This document shows positions 1 through 12,604 of a stretch of 64,000 nucleotides of DNA, piece after piece. Position 1 is the stretch's first letter. Each line of letters starts with the position of its first letter. The DNA comes from Eupeodes corollae (taxonomy: Eukaryota; Arthropoda; Insecta; Diptera; Syrphidae). The stretch is from positions 52,276,421-52,340,420 of the forward strand of contig NC_079148.1 in the NCBI RefSeq assembly GCF_945859685.1. Direction: 5' to 3'. The notes under the pieces were generated by a model. That model did not search any database, was not told where the DNA came from, and worked only from the letters and a program-made list of their open reading frames with translations. Both the position numbers and the translations under genes were made by a program.

Positions 1-720
1 CAGCGTATGATAAGCCAAAACCGTGTAGAATTTAACGCTTTGAAACTCAATGCTTTCTACTGTCGCAAAAGCGTAACCCTCCTCCAATGCCACTATTAAT
101 AAATGGTTCTTGCATCCAGGATCACAGTCCTAGGTATGTGCATTACAAACAACTTGTTGTAAAGTGATCACATATTTGTCATCGCCGAAGTGTTCAGGTT
201 TTCTTTCAAAATGCAAGAAGTTTTTTTAACCCTTTTGATATGGCTATAATTTCTAAAGCCTATATTCGTCCAAAACTTGAGTATAATTCCCATGTTTGGA
301 CAGGTGGTCCTATAACCCACTTGAGTCTTATGGACACATTTCGAAAGAGAGCTCTAAAAATGATAGTTTTCTAACTGAAAGTTTTGCATCTCTCGAGCAC
401 CGTCGGCGTAAGGTAAGGTTTCATTTCTCTCATTATTTCATTGCTACTAAGCAATACTCTAAGGAAATAGCCAAATGCATTCCTCCCCTCAAAAAATTCA
501 ACCGTAATACTCATTCCTTTAGGAATTCCCATCAGTTTACTCTTGAGCCACATTTCGGTCGTACTTTGAAGTACAGAGATACTTTTTTTAGTCGTACTAC
601 ACGAATGTGTAATGCTTTACCAGACTCAATATTGTGCATCGGTATCTCCTTTCAAATCCTATCCTCCCCTTTTAATTACACGCACTGTGTATATTCATTA
701 TGAGGGTATTCATATGCCTT
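1..720 (+). mobile_element. LINE-A copy 1, 3' end (reverse transcriptase C-terminal region), truncated by window start
   Basis: Translated pieces match the C-terminal third of the LINE-A polyprotein seen at five other places in this window. They include FASLEHRR, KCIPPLKKFNRNT, FGRTLKYRDTFFSRTTRM and NALPDS, in the same order. The upstream part (1-300) is recognisable only at DNA level as the thumb region and is full of stops and frameshifts. The longest open stretch is about 296-703. The last 40 bp resemble the 3' end of the other copies, with a decayed form of the cactgtgt motif. The end near 720 is approximate. In CR1/Jockey-group LINEs this region follows the polymerase and ends in a conserved block ending W/C-N-A/S-LP. 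The copy is old and non-functional. Confidence 0.85.
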
Positions 721-959
721 TAAATGCTCGTACAATATAAAAGAAAATTAAGAAAAGAGCCAACACAAAATATAACCGGAACAGTAATTATAGTTTTTTT
801 TGTCTCTTTTGATTTGACGCCTCATATATTGGGTCTGAGGGCGTATTTTTACCAATATTTTAGTTATGTCTTTTTCCTACTTAAGATAATTTCAAGAACT
901 ACGAAAATATCTATTTTTTTTTTCAAATTCATTTTTATTTATTCAATCTTAAACCTATC

Positions 960-3280
960 TTAAAGCTAGACAAAAATTCATAAAACTATCCTAATTATCC
1001 ATAACTTACAACTAACTTAATGGTCCCATTCGGACACTCTAAGTTAAACTATAACACTTAATACTAATGGCTTTCGGCCCTAAGTTCTATTTTACTTCAT
1101 TTAAATTTTATTTCATTTATTTTTGTATTTATTAGAAAATTTTAACAAAAAACTAATACCAATATCCTTTTTTTATTTATTTTTACTTACAAACTACTTA
1201 AAGTTAGGTCCTTAAATAAAACTTAAAACTAACTTAAACTACCTATTCTACCTATAAACTACTTAAAACTAGAACAACCACAGCAGCAAATCTAACGTTT
1301 TTTGTTTTTATATTTTACTGTCTTTTTTGTATGTTTTTTTTGTATTCCATGTTTTTTTGTTTTGTTTTTTTTTCTCTTTTTTTTTTTGTTTTTTTTTTTT
1401 TCTTTTTATTTTTTAATTTTTTTTTTGTATTTTTTTTTGCGCCACCATGCCTATTCTACTTAAAACTAAACCCTAAAACTATAAAACAAGTATGTAAGCC
1501 GGCCAAGGCTTAAACCCTATCCCGACTACCCATTATCAAGAGCCGATTGAAGCCATTGAAACTGGTTCTCCTGCTTCACCCTATCAGTTCGGTCCCGTTC
1601 GGACACAGCCCTACTGAACCGAAGGAGCTCTGCTCCGCCTTGTGCCATGACGTCCCGATTGTACAGGAGTCGCCTATCCACGGTTCTTCGTCTGACGTGG
1701 TAGATTAACGGAACTGCCAATCTATCCTGTATCAGACCGCATCTATCTAAAAAGTGGAATGCCTCTGGGGGAACGAAGCCGCTCAAGCGCGCACTTTCAA
1801 AATACTCGTCGTTCGGATAGAACGCCCCGAAAATTAAATTGTTGGTCGAAGACATAGCTCTTGCAATGTGACCTCGAACAAGTTTTATCACGAAATTGTC
1901 AATTCTGTGTTGATTCGAGCCCCGTTGTATAGGACCTCGTTGGAATAGTAATGCACATAAGAAGATTCGGCTGTTCGATATAAGCCGGTACAGCGTCGTA
2001 AACACTGCCGCTCGAACACCCGAAACTTCTCCATCTGGGAAGGGGCAACGTTGAACCACACAGTACAGCCATAAACGATCATTGGCCGTATGAGGGCCAT
2101 GTAGCAAATTCCCTTCACTCTGGGGTCAAGCCGACTGCTAAAAAACAGCCATTTCGTCAGAGCAAATGCTCCTCTGGCCCTGGTCAGAGCAGCATTTATA
2201 TGTCTGTCGAAATATAAATAGTGATCTAACCAGATACCGAGGTACTTCACTACACTTTTGCTCGGTAATGGCTGCCCATGAAGATCAACGATGACCATCT
2301 TGCGCCAATTCTTGCACGTATCCCTCATGGCCCTAGCCAACGGAGTCCGGAACAGAATTGTCTCCGACTTCTGGACATTTATTTTCAGTTTCCAGTCGTC
2401 GCAATATCGCTGAATCTTGTCGAAATCACGCTGCAAGAGAATTTTAATAACATCAACCTTTCGGGCCGTTCTGTACGCAATTAGATCGTCGGCGTACGCA
2501 ATTGCCTTTGTAAGACTACCTATCAGAACACTGGTGTAAATGCTGAAGAGAATCGGCGAATTCACCGCTCCCTGTTGAAGACCATTTTTAATTGAGAATG
2601 TTGTGGTAGAAGTTACGTTGCCACTTTTGACAACAAACTTTCTACCGTTAAGCATATCATAAAGTATATACAACAATGGCTTGCTTATGCCAAGCCTGCT
2701 TAGTTTTAGGTAAAGACCCTCTAACCATACGGTGTCAAAGGCCTTTTCCAAATCAATCAGAACAGCACCTGTGCATTGTTGTTTTGATTTATTCCATTGG
2801 ATATCAGAAACGAGTTAAGACGCATCATGAATTGTGTCATGACCCGCCTTGAACCCGAACTGTTTATCCGGAATTATTTTGTTGTCCGCAGCCCACTTAG
2901 TCAGAGCCCTATTAATGATCTTTTCGAAATCTTTGCTGATGCTCGAAAGAAGACTTATCGACCGAAGATTTGACGGGTTGGAGTTGTCCTTTCCCTTTTT
3001 CGGGAGAGGATGAACCACAGCGGTCTTCCAATGCACTGGATAATATGCATTATTGAGTGCATTATTGAAGAGCGTGGTGTATATGTCAATTGCTTCCATC
3101 GGTAAATGCCTTAGTACAACGTTGGATATACCATCGACACCTGCTGACTTTTTGTTTTTTATTGAGTTAAAGATGAGCTGAAGCTCAACCTTCGTCACTA
3201 ACAAGGGACTTGGTCCCGTTTGCTCGGCGATTATGGCATTTGCCAAGGAATCGTCATTGAACCGCATGATTGCCAATCAT
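960..3280 (-). mobile_element. LINE-B, 5'-truncated I/LOA-like non-LTR retrotransposon with an A-rich 3' UTR
   Basis: The minus strand carries a broken reverse transcriptase (1,526-3,276) followed by a 3' untranslated part. That part has a very A-rich tract (T-rich on the given strand, 1,318-1,440) and repeated TTTAAGT/TAGTTTTAAG-type words on both sides of it. The 5' end stops abruptly near 3,280, before the endonuclease, as expected from incomplete reverse transcription. The 3' boundary is uncertain because the TTTAAGT-like words continue to about 960. Placement in the I/LOA group rests on the QQGAVNSPILF and AYADDLIAYRT blocks as I remember that group, and is an inference. Confidence 0.75.
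1526..3276 (-). pseudogene. LINE-B reverse transcriptase, broken
   Basis: Three open blocks read in order on the minus strand. The first, 3,276-2,815, holds the fingers region (KKSAGVDGISNVVLRHLP, HWKTAVVHPLPKKGKD, FGFKAGHDTIHDAS). The second, 2,751-1,888, holds the palm and thumb: EKAFDTVWLEGLYLKL, GLQQGAVNSPILF, then the catalytic YADD. The third, about 1,920-1,526, continues the C-terminal part (IVYGCTVWFNVAPSQMEKF in block two, then RIDNFVIKLVRGHIARA). The frame changes near 2,780 and again near 1,920, so no single product is possible. The catalytic Asp pair is preserved. The enzyme would copy element RNA into a nicked chromosomal site, but the endonuclease half is missing. Confidence 0.85.
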
Positions 3281-6077
3281 CTATTATAATACTCGTATTG
3301 ATCAAGTGATTGCAAATAATAATAATTCTATAGTATAAAGTTTTTAAAAATACCTCTTTTTGCTACACCATTTTTAGGACAAACAAATCAATTATAAAAT
3401 ATAAGTAACCTTCATTTTCCAGAAAATTGTTAGTGCATTTATCCAAATCCAAAATATTCATGCAACATTTTTTTACAGTCTAATAAGGTGATTTTTTGAA
3501 TGAAGCCTTAAAGGTCAAGCACTGCCACCGCACATATAATTTTAATTCTCAAAGTTGTCGCTTCATTTAGCCTTTAACTACTGCATGTCGTTTATAATGG
3601 AAAAAGCTGTATAATAGTATGTGTATGTATGTAGCGTAACATACACATACATTAAACAGCTGTCATAATCTAACCAAAAGAAGGTCTCAGCAATAATCGT
3701 TCTAAAACTTTGTCTTCTCGTACCTTTTTTAGTAAATATTATATTCCCTGAATTTCTTCTAAACAATATTTCTCCTTGTGATTGTGTAACTGGAACAAAA
3801 CATCAGAAGTTATATAAAATAAGACTAAGAAGTTTGTAAAACTCCAGAGCTCGATAGAGAGGATAACAACACCCATAATTCGTCTGGGTTGGTTGTTTGG
3901 TTGTTTTTCCAATACCTCACATTTATGGAAACAGGCAAAAAACTTGTTCATCTTTTTTTTCTTTCGTCGAGAAATATTGAAACGTGTTAATATTTCTCAA
4001 GGCATATTCCAGTCACGTATTAAGCCAAAGAAAACTTTTTCAATACGAATCGAATGCGTTGTGCTTCTAATCTCATTAGAGGAATTATTAAAGCAATTGT
4101 TTTCCAGGTTTGCCGTCCCCCTTTAGTTTGATTTGAAAACAAAACCTCATTTAGACCGAATAATTCGATTGTTGTCCGTTTTGTCCTTATTATTGGCAAA
4201 CAAACGTAGAACAGAGTGAGTATTGAGTATGTCTGTGTCTGTGTCTGTCTGTTGTAAATATATTCGTATAAATGGGAGACGCGTTTGTTTTATCCTTGAA
4301 GAATTGGGAGCATACGTTATTGAATTCAATAGTATTATGTTATTGGCAATAATAACTTCCTACGCATAAAGGATTTTGGGAAGGATTTAAATGAATACCT
4401 TTGAATTGTCCCCTTTTTTAATTGCAATATTGGAGATCTGACAGGGGAGTTACTATTTTTTGCATGAGATGCATTTTAAGTGTCAAAAATCATTGCATGG
4501 CAAGCCTTATACAAGATAACTATAAACTGTCATTGTATTTAAAAAGTTCAAATAAATCAAAAGAAAAAGAAATAAATAAAAAAGTTAATCGAAATGTAAT
4601 TAGAATAACAATACACAAAAAGTACTGTTTAGCTTTAAATAACAAGTTTAAAACATCTGCAAAAAGAATCTTAACTTAATTATGTAATCATCATACCAAC
4701 TTTATCCATAATAGCGATCACAACTTAACTTTAAAAGTTATTTAAACTAAATCACAATTGTCTTATTTTCAGCAGTTAAATTTATATAAGGAAAAATACG
4801 TACATACTTACATCTATGAATTTACACTATCTACATATATACACTATAGTATACAGGGCTGTGTGCCAAACTATTTTCATCGGCCAATTCGAATCGTTCT
4901 TGAAAAACCTGAACAGAGCGAGCGGGAACGGGACTCTATACCATAAACTTTTAACTCAATTTTTGACACACTAAAAGCATTTTAACAGACACCCTTTGGC
5001 TATGTGTGGAATTTTCTCGAACATCCTTCGTAAAACACAAACAAATACATGTCGATACATATATATCTATGTATGTATGTATATGTAGACAGATAGATCA
5101 ACAACATAGCTGTAGTGTAGCGCTACATTTGGTATCTGGAAATTGAGTTCCTCTCAACTTTCCATCAAACAACTTTTAATCCAATTTGTGTCCTTTTAGT
5201 GTTTTGTTATTGAGAATAAAATGGCAGGGATGAGGAGTGGCATAGAGGAGTACGAGGATGTTTTCCTGGAAACACACTTCTTTCTCACGAATTTACTATA
5301 TTACTATATTGGAATTTGTGTTTTTTTCTCTCTGTGTTTTGTCTCCTTATATAAAGTTAATTTAAAACTTGAATGTGTTTCATTTCAAAAGAATAAAACT
5401 ATATCCTGATCCTGTATGAACGCATTGACATTAGGCGAATAGCTGCAGTAAGGGCTGATTCACAAAACACTCTTGGGCGATTCTTAAAAAAATGTAAATA
5501 GTTCTTAATTTTATGAAAGTTTTAAATTCAAAGTTATTATTTTCTAAATATATTTTAAATTATTCTTTTAAAATGTTTGTTTAAATTTCCAGTCGATGCA
5601 ATTACCCTACATTTTTTTGTCAGAGACTTAAGGCTTAATAAAGGATTTGCCAATGTAACTTTGTGTGGACATATGCATCTTTTATTCCAATGTCTTACTC
5701 AAATACTTAGCCTTTTTTGACAGTAATATCTAAGAATATTTTTGTAAAAAAAAATAAATATTCAATTTACATACAAATTTAAGAATGAAGAGTTGTCAAA
5801 ATGTTGTCTAGAAATTCAAATAATAAAAACAGTTTATTACTACAATACTTAAGTGGAAACCCATTTTTTATCAATTTTTAATTTTCTGTTGATTTTTTCT
5901 AAAAAAAAATAACATAAAGTAAACAACAATATTTTACATGTAACCGATTTCAAATCCTGTTTCTGATCCCAGGATATTGAGAACTTTTAAGTATGTAAGG
6001 TGTTTTGAAAAATGTCGTTTGTTTTTAATAAAAAATCAACTGATTTTGGAGTTAATTTTTTGTTCACAAAATATTAA
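3281..6077. other. AT-rich stretch without a recognised gene
   Basis: Only short chance open frames are present. It contains a tctg/tctgtg run near 4,235-4,255, a tatg-type run near 5,060-5,100, and many poly-A/poly-T tracts. I could not match any part to the transposon families found elsewhere in the window. Confidence 0.6.
5055..5105. repeat. tatg/tagg-type microsatellite
   Basis: Imperfect run of atat, ctatgtatgtatg and gacagataga words, typical simple-sequence DNA. Confidence 0.6.
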
Positions 6078-6145
6078 TAGTAAAGGTAGTCCCGAGACTC
6101 GTTTAAGAAATCAGAAAAGCTCTAAAACCGAAAATAAACAAAGAG

Positions 6146-6900
6146 TTGATTACAGGAACTCAAGTGGTAGCTGTTGCTAAATCAATATTTCACGCTAATG
6201 GCAGCAAACAAATTACACCACCACCAATTATGATCTCAGGATTTGCAATTTTTGGAGATCTTAAGAAAATAATAAAAAAATTTACTAAAAAAGCTTACAC
6301 ATCGTACAATAAAGACGACTTGAAAGTCCCAGTCGAAGAAGCTGACATGTATAGATCTTTCACTGAAGAACTAAGAAAATACCAAATACAATAGCACTCA
6401 TATAAGAACAAAGCTACAAGGTCAATAAAAGTAGTAGCCAGAGGTCTTCATTCCTCGTGCTCTCCCGAGGAAGTAATAGAAGATCTTGTACAAAAAGGCC
6501 TTAAAGCCCTTGATGCAGTCAATCTATTTAAGAATGAGACAATTAAAAACTCTTCTGGAGAATCGATGACAAGTAAGAAGTTACTGCCTTTATCCATGCT
6601 TACTTTTGACTGCAAACAAAGTCTCGAGGAGATTTATAAAGATCAATCTTGGGCATAGCTGTTAGAATTGAAATACTCCGAAAATCTAAAGTTGTTCCGC
6701 AGTGTAAACGTTGCCAAGCTTTTGGTCATACCCAAATATACTGCAACCGAGAGTTTGCTTGTGCAAAGTGCGAAGGAAAACATGCAACCAAAAATTGTCC
6801 TATGAGCAAAGATCAGAAAGCAAAATGAGTGAACTGCCAGGGTAATCACCCGGCAAGCTATAGAGGCTGCCCAGTTGCCAAAAAATACCAAGAGTTTTGA
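6146..6900 (+). pseudogene. LINE-C copy 1 gag (ORF1), CCHC zinc-knuckle nucleocapsid-like, broken
   Basis: An N-terminal block with PPPIMISGFAIFGDLKKI matches the PPP-hydrophobic motif of Jockey-clade gag proteins. Further on come three Cys-rich knuckles in a row: CKRCQAFGHTQIYC, CAKCEGKHATKNC and a third around NCQGNHPASYRGC. In-frame stops occur after residue 82 of the first block and between knuckles two and three. Gag proteins of this clade bind element RNA and help deliver it to the nucleus. The region ends at about 6,900 with a stop, and a lysine-rich, frame-broken tail leads to the next ORF at 7,153. Confidence 0.8.
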
Positions 6901-7152
6901 AGCAAAAATACATCTGCTAGAGACAAACCCAGAAACACAGTAAATACCGATTTAACTGCTGAAAACAATACTAAGAAGGAACCGCCTAAAAAGTAAAAGC
7001 GATGAAAAGAAAGCCTATTCTCAGATTTTTAAAAATGTGCGGAAGTATGAAGAGACTTCCATAAAAGAAATGCTACAACTTATTCTTCAAAGAATTGATA
7101 AACAAGATTTGAATATCAAACTGCTAAGCGAAAAAGTCGCTCTTAAGAAACA

Positions 7153-7860
7153 ATGATGGACAGAACACTTAAAATCGCTACATGGAATGCAAACGGTCTT
7201 ATACAACATTCATCCAAATTAAAAATCATTTTAGATCTAGAACATTTCGATATTAGTCTGGTGTCCGAAACTCATTTCTCCAAAGGGCAAAGTCTTGATA
7301 ATGTAATAGAAAACTATTCATGTTACAACGCTCAAAATCCAGCTGACAAGGCAAGAGGTGGATCGGCATTTCTTATAAAAGAAAGCTTAAAACATTACGA
7401 AGTAACCAAGTTTACTTGTGAAAATATGCAAGTAACAATTATTAGCATTGGAATGAAAAATAAAGAGTTTAAGATAGCAGCTATAAACTGCCCACCAAGG
7501 CGCTCCCCGACAGAAGATGACTATACAGATCTATGCAGATCTATTTAATCTTCTTGGGCATAACTTTCTTGTTGGTGGATATTACAATGCGAAACACACC
7601 CATTGGGGCTCAAGACTTATATCAACAAAAGGCAAAAGACTTTTCCAAGCAGGCCGTGAATACAATTGCGAATTTTATTCCTCTAGGTCGCCAACTTACT
7701 GGCCTTCCGATACTAACAAAATACCAGACGTTATTGACTTTTTCGTAGCTAAAGGAATCAAACCAAATCACATTAGTGTCGAAGGTAATTATGACCTGTC
7801 ATAAGATCATACTCCAGTGATTCTATCACTAAGTGAATCGGAAGTACTAGAAAAAAGTAA
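7153..7860 (+). pseudogene. LINE-C copy 1 endonuclease (APE type), broken
   Basis: It starts at an ATG whose product opens with LKIATWNANGL, the standard first motif of Jockey-clade endonucleases, followed by SETHFSKGQ (catalytic Glu block) and GGSAFLIK. A frameshift near 7,520 moves the rest into the next frame, where the usual GGDFNAKH block reads GGYYNAKHTHWGS, so the catalytic Asp is replaced by Tyr. PDVIDFFVAKG follows. The final SDH motif region reads S-stop-DHTPVIL. The enzyme family nicks target DNA to prime reverse transcription. This copy has lost at least one catalytic residue. Confidence 0.85.
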
Positions 7861-8199
7861 TCCAAAGCTTGTAAATAAGAAAACAAACTGGAATGATTTT
7901 AGAGAAAGGCTTTCAAGTTTTATAAATTTAAGATCTTCCTGAAGTGGAACAATTTATTGCTGATGTGCAACAGGTCGCTGAAGAAAGTACTCCTATTTTC
8001 TAATAGAAGACAAAATGAAATAAAATATCCTTTAGAGATAAGAGAGTTGATAATAAAGAAAAGAAGAACTCGAAAAAAATGGCAAAATACTAGATTTCCA
8101 GATGATAAAACAACGTTTAACCGTATAAGCAACAATCCTAAAAAACAAATTACAGCTCCAAAAATAATTCAATCAGTACATTCCTAAGGAATTTAAAGA

Positions 8200-9450
8200 C
8201 TAATGCTTCAACCGATTTTTCGCTATGGAAAGCAGCCAAGCGCTTGAAAAGACCGCAGTTACAAAACTCGCTTAAAATCTCAAGATGGGAAATGGATCGG
8301 TAACCCAAAAGAAATAGCTAACCTTTTCGCTGAACATCTTGCAAATGTTTTTAAGCCATATTCATCAAACGCGGCTGAAAATAACTTACAGTTTGTTGAT
8401 AAGATAGATGAAAGTGAAATACCAATTGTAAGACTTAAAGAAATAAAAAGTATGTGTTTACATCAACTACCAAATAAAAAATCACCTGGTTAAGATCTAA
8501 TTACTGCTCAGGTTTTGAAAGAAATGCCATTGGAAGCCTGCATAAAACTCCAATATATAATAAATGCATGCCTTAAGCATCGGTATGTCCCGCACCATTG
8601 GAAAATTGCTGAAGTAATTGTCATACCAAAGCAAGGTAAACCACCTTCAGAAGTGACGGCTTACAGACCAATAGCGCTTATGGCAAAAGTTTTTGAAAAA
8701 CTGCTTCTGAAAAGACTTAGCAAAATCATAGAAGAAAGAAGGTTAATCCCAAACCATAAGTTTTAGAAATAAACATTTCAGCATAGACCAAATTCATAGA
8801 ATATCGGATGTAATAGAAAAAGCATTAGAACAAAACAAGTATGTTCAGCTATTTTCTTAGATGTTGCTCAAGCTTTTGAAAAGGTTTGGCAAGAGGGACT
8901 TGAGTACAGACTGCAAAGGGATCTTTCCAGGCAGTACTTTGAAATATTAAAATCGTACATCTCAGACCGATTGTACGATACTACAAATAAAAAGATTAAC
9001 AATATTCCAATATTCATTAATAATCAAGCTGTACCTTACGCCAATACGGCCAAATACATTGGAATGACTTTGGATGCAAAGCTTAAGTCGACAACTCTTA
9101 TTTATCAATCCAAAACAAAATAATGCTGTATAATCAAGCACTGAAGCCTGTTTGGACCTATGGAGTCCAATTATGGGGCTGTACAAAGAAAACAAATACC
9201 GAAATCATCCAAAAATTCCAAAACAAAGTCTTCGTGGAATAGTTAATGCACCTTGGTACATAAGAAATACCGATCTACATCGTGACTTACAAATAGAAAT
9301 GGTTACAGAAGTTGTTAAAAAATACGCTCTATCACACAACCAGAGACTGCAAAGTCATACTAATTCTGAAATGGAGTCCGTCTTGAATATAAGAAACCAT
9401 GTTCGGAGATTAAGAAGAACCAAGCCTCATGAGCTTATGGTCTAAAAAGC
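8200..9450 (+). pseudogene. LINE-C copy 1 reverse transcriptase, deleted
   Basis: Fingers motifs are clear (LPNKKSPG, HHWKIAEVIVIPKQGKPP, AYRPIALMAKVFEKLLLKRL), with the longest open block at 8,515-8,766. A palm fragment follows in other frames (FLDVAQAFEKVW at about 8,850). The catalytic F/YADD segment present in copy 2 is absent, because the sequence jumps near 8,970 to the thumb region (YANTAKYIGMTLDAKL). A C-terminal piece (9,152-9,445: IPKQSLRGIVNAPWYIRN, TDLHRDLQIEMV, VRRLRRTKPHELM) is typical of Jockey-clade polymerase tails. No activity is possible. Confidence 0.85.
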
Positions 9451-11227
9451 ATGGGAAAGTATTAAAAGTTTAAACTTCAACAAAGTGATTGTACAAAGTT
9501 AAGAAAGAAAAATCGGAGGTCGATCCTTCAAGATTGGTCCTGATGAAGAGGTGGTTTTAGTGGTTAAAAGTCCTACACTACTTGGTGTCAAATACTGCCA
9601 AGTGTCTTTTGAAGATTTCCTAAACATTATTTGACTGAATTTTAATGAAACATTCATCATGTCAACGAAATTATTCGTTGTATTTGCGAAACTTTTTTCA
9701 TCGTATTCTCATGCCAATAATCAAATCATATCATCTATGAATGTTTGATATTGACTTTGAACAAAATTTCTCAAGGACTCGTAAACAAAAAAACAAACTA
9801 TCAATATTTCTAAACATCAATACTCAACAGTTTAGTTGGGCTTGAATGAATATATGTACTCATCTCAAAACCCAAACACAATAATACTTCTATGCTAGAA
9901 CTTACCCAATAATCCAACATACATTATTACAAGTAAAATATATGTATAAAGCAAAATCGACGTTAGAGTATACTTACTTAATTTCCCAGCCAAACTTAAC
10001 CACAAAGCGATGCCAAGTCATGGCTTTTTGTTATGTCGGCTTCCAAATTTGATTTTAGCAACACAATATAATGCCTTCGAACTCGAACTTTGCCTCCCAC
10101 TAAATCCAATCGTAAAAGTAGTTTTGTGGGAAACCCTAAACTTGAGAAGGAAGGGGTAAGCGAAGGCGAATAAGGGATATCCTCTTCTCTATAGTTATTC
10201 TGTAGCCATATCATTGTACTAAGTACTAACGATATCGTCTTCATCGCACAGTGAAAATACATCCTAGTACAAAATGCTATACAACACAACCAAGCCAAGG
10301 CCTTTGCAAAGATTACCAAATCAAAAAAATAAACCCCCCAATAGCTCGAATATATACATTATATAGATGGAAAAAAAAGGGAGCGGAACGGAATAAAAGA
10401 GCTGCAAAATTTATCCCTCCAAAATCGGCTTACTAGGAAAGTGTAAAACCTTGTTATTTGCTAAACTTCTTAAATTGGATTAAAATGGCCAACTGCCAAA
10501 TGAAATTCGCATTTTAACCCACCCAGCGAACTATTCATGTAATTACGAAATCCGTTTTCATTATTGTGCATCCTGCACTGCACGTCCTCGTCCTTGTGTT
10601 GGTGTTGTGTGTGTCCTTTGCCTTTTTCCCATAGCGCGGGTGCTCGATCCTATTGACTGTTGGTTTGGTATCATCGTACATACGTACTATAGAATGAGTG
10701 CAGATCCTTGTACTTATTCAATACATATACGCTCGATTGTCCTTTATTTATGGCTACTTTTATCCTTTCACATACACAGACGTCGACGTCGTCGTACACC
10801 CACAAGTTGAATGAGGAGACAAAGAGGTTTGTCCTCGTGCCACATCTCGCATCAGGACAAGGGGGCAACAAAAAATCGCTTTGTTCCCAAAAGATTCAAG
10901 ATTTGTTTTGTTCTATCTGCTTCAGACACATCCTCTACCCAAAAAAAAAAACCATTCCATTGTACCCAGTTTAAAACCACAAAGCCGGAAACTGAATTAG
11001 CGTCAGTTTCGATTTAATTTATCCAGTTGCCAGTTCACTCATTGGCCCCAAGGAGAAGAAACAAATAGGGGCCAAAAAATAAAGTAGGTATAGTGATGGT
11101 TCCCAACATCACATACATTATATCCTTATACTTGTATGGTTATAGTATACTTCTTCTTGCACCCCGACAAAGTCACCATCATATCAACAGAAGCAGGAGT
11201 ATGTATAGTGCCCGACAGTCGCATCCC

Positions 11228-11275
11228 AACCACAGCACCAACAGCAACAGCAACAGACACAGACACACACAGAAG
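11228..11275 (+). repeat. caacag / cacaga microsatellite
   Basis: accaacagcaacagcaac followed by agacacagacacacac: a compound trinucleotide/dinucleotide run. Confidence 0.7.
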
Positions 11276-11761
11276 GATATGTTCACATAATCAACATAGA
11301 TAAGGAGCATACTGAAAGGATACGTTTTTGGATTGAATTATTTCCCATGAGGATTCAATTGCTTAGCCCGATGCCGGTATTGAACACTCATTACAGACTC
11401 ATAAATATTTATTGAAAAGTGATGTGGGATTTCAAGGATGACGTTGACGTGTCGCCTTGCTCGAGGATAACCGTGTACTCTACATCGAGGATATTCGTAG
11501 CCATAGAGTATGGGATATGGGTGATGGTTTCTGTTATGTGGTTGTCGTTGTGATGGGAATGAGCGTGAGGTGGGTTTTTTGGTTTGATGGATACGATATG
11601 GGAAGCTGCTGGACGTCATGTCAGATTTATGAGACATATATTTATACAACCACATATAGATACCGTAGTTGACTTAGTTTATCACATGGGTTTACTTTAC
11701 ACTATCTGAGCAATAAGAACATTACGAAATATGATTGAATTTAGAGCCCTTTGCTGCAAGA

Positions 11762-11805
11762 GCACCCGCAGCAGCATCAACATCAGCATCAGCAGCAGCA
11801 CCCTG
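11762..11805 (+). repeat. cag/cat-type trinucleotide patch
   Basis: cagcagcatcaacatcagc followed by atcagcagcagcaccc: an imperfect trinucleotide run of the kind common in fly non-coding DNA. Confidence 0.65.
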
Positions 11806-12604
11806 TAAAGCAGATGCCATTAATACTCTGACTTAAGTTAATGTTGCTATTGCTCTGTTGGACAGAAACAAGGGTACATAGGTGCCGATGGCATAGGTGG
11901 AGGCTGGAGGTGAAGGCTCATAAGAAGCGGAATAAAATATTCATGGATTTTCCAAAGTTAGCTACAGCAAATGCAATTTTCTCATATCTATTTATGTGAC
12001 GTATGCAGCTACCTTACCCACTTTACATTATATTTATACCTTTGATAGAACTCTATCTCTATATGCATTTAACATTTGATACAATTTACTTTGTTAAAGG
12101 ATATCAATGTTTTCTTAATATACTAATACACTGCACAGCACATATACCTAGGCAGAGAGATGGAGTAAGTTTTGAATGCGCTTTAATTGCGAATCTATGA
12201 TATAATTTATGATGATCGTTTGAACTAGCTTCCTTGATTTGCACTTTCATATAAGATAAAGGTAACTTCATATATTCTGTATAGCTATTGATTTAATAAT
12301 TAAGTTCATTAAACTGTAAATTGTTTTTGATTATTATTTGATCGTTTATTATGTTATGCATAAGAATAATATTATTTTTGATTGTACTTAAAGGAAATAG
12401 AACTTATATACCTTTATGATTATCAAATTGCTTTTAAAAGCACAAACTATAATAATAAATTTAAATAATCAAAAATTGTAGAACAAGGAACTGAGCCTAA
12501 AGGTACAAGGTTTTTCAACAGGGATGATACAAAATTCGAGCTACATGGACAGCTTTCTCTTCAGTAAGGTTTTCCATTTCATGATGGAAAGACATACGAG
12601 CCAT

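Larger units (their letters stand above)
6078..9640 (+). mobile_element. LINE-C copy 1, Jockey-clade non-LTR retrotransposon (degenerate)
   Basis: Gag with CCHC knuckles, then apurinic-type endonuclease, then reverse transcriptase, all on the plus strand and collinear with the inverted copy at 15,168-19,628. The first shared base is near 6,078 (gtagtc..cgagactcgtt). The 3' end lies near 9,640, just after the shared aagtgtcttttgaagat. The polymerase palm and part of the thumb are deleted around 8,970, where text coding YISDRL joins text coding NNIPIFINNQAVPYA. There are many stops and no terminal poly-A. The middle of this copy shows the uninterrupted target of an insertion found in copy 2 (see 16,807-17,438). 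Confidence 0.88.
9641..12600. other. Single-copy-looking stretch without a recognised gene
   Basis: Mixed AT-rich and moderately GC-rich DNA with several simple-sequence patches (near 10,780, 11,230-11,275 and 11,765-11,805). Short open frames exist on both strands, but none shows a domain, an extended codon pattern or a convincing splice structure. The texture resembles intronic or intergenic regulatory DNA of flies. Confidence 0.55.

Noticed and set aside
371..553. Minus-strand frame opposite LINE-A copy 1
   Set aside because: It is the antisense shadow of the reverse-transcriptase C-terminal region, as are similar frames opposite the other LINE-A copies.
1331..1513. 60-codon Phe-rich open frame
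   Set aside because: It is a translation of a T-rich tract, the reverse complement of the LINE-B A tract.
10607..11672. Several overlapping 60-100-codon frames, e.g. 11,338-11,655 minus
   Set aside because: Low-complexity DNA, frames open on both strands at once, no motif; not defensible as genes.
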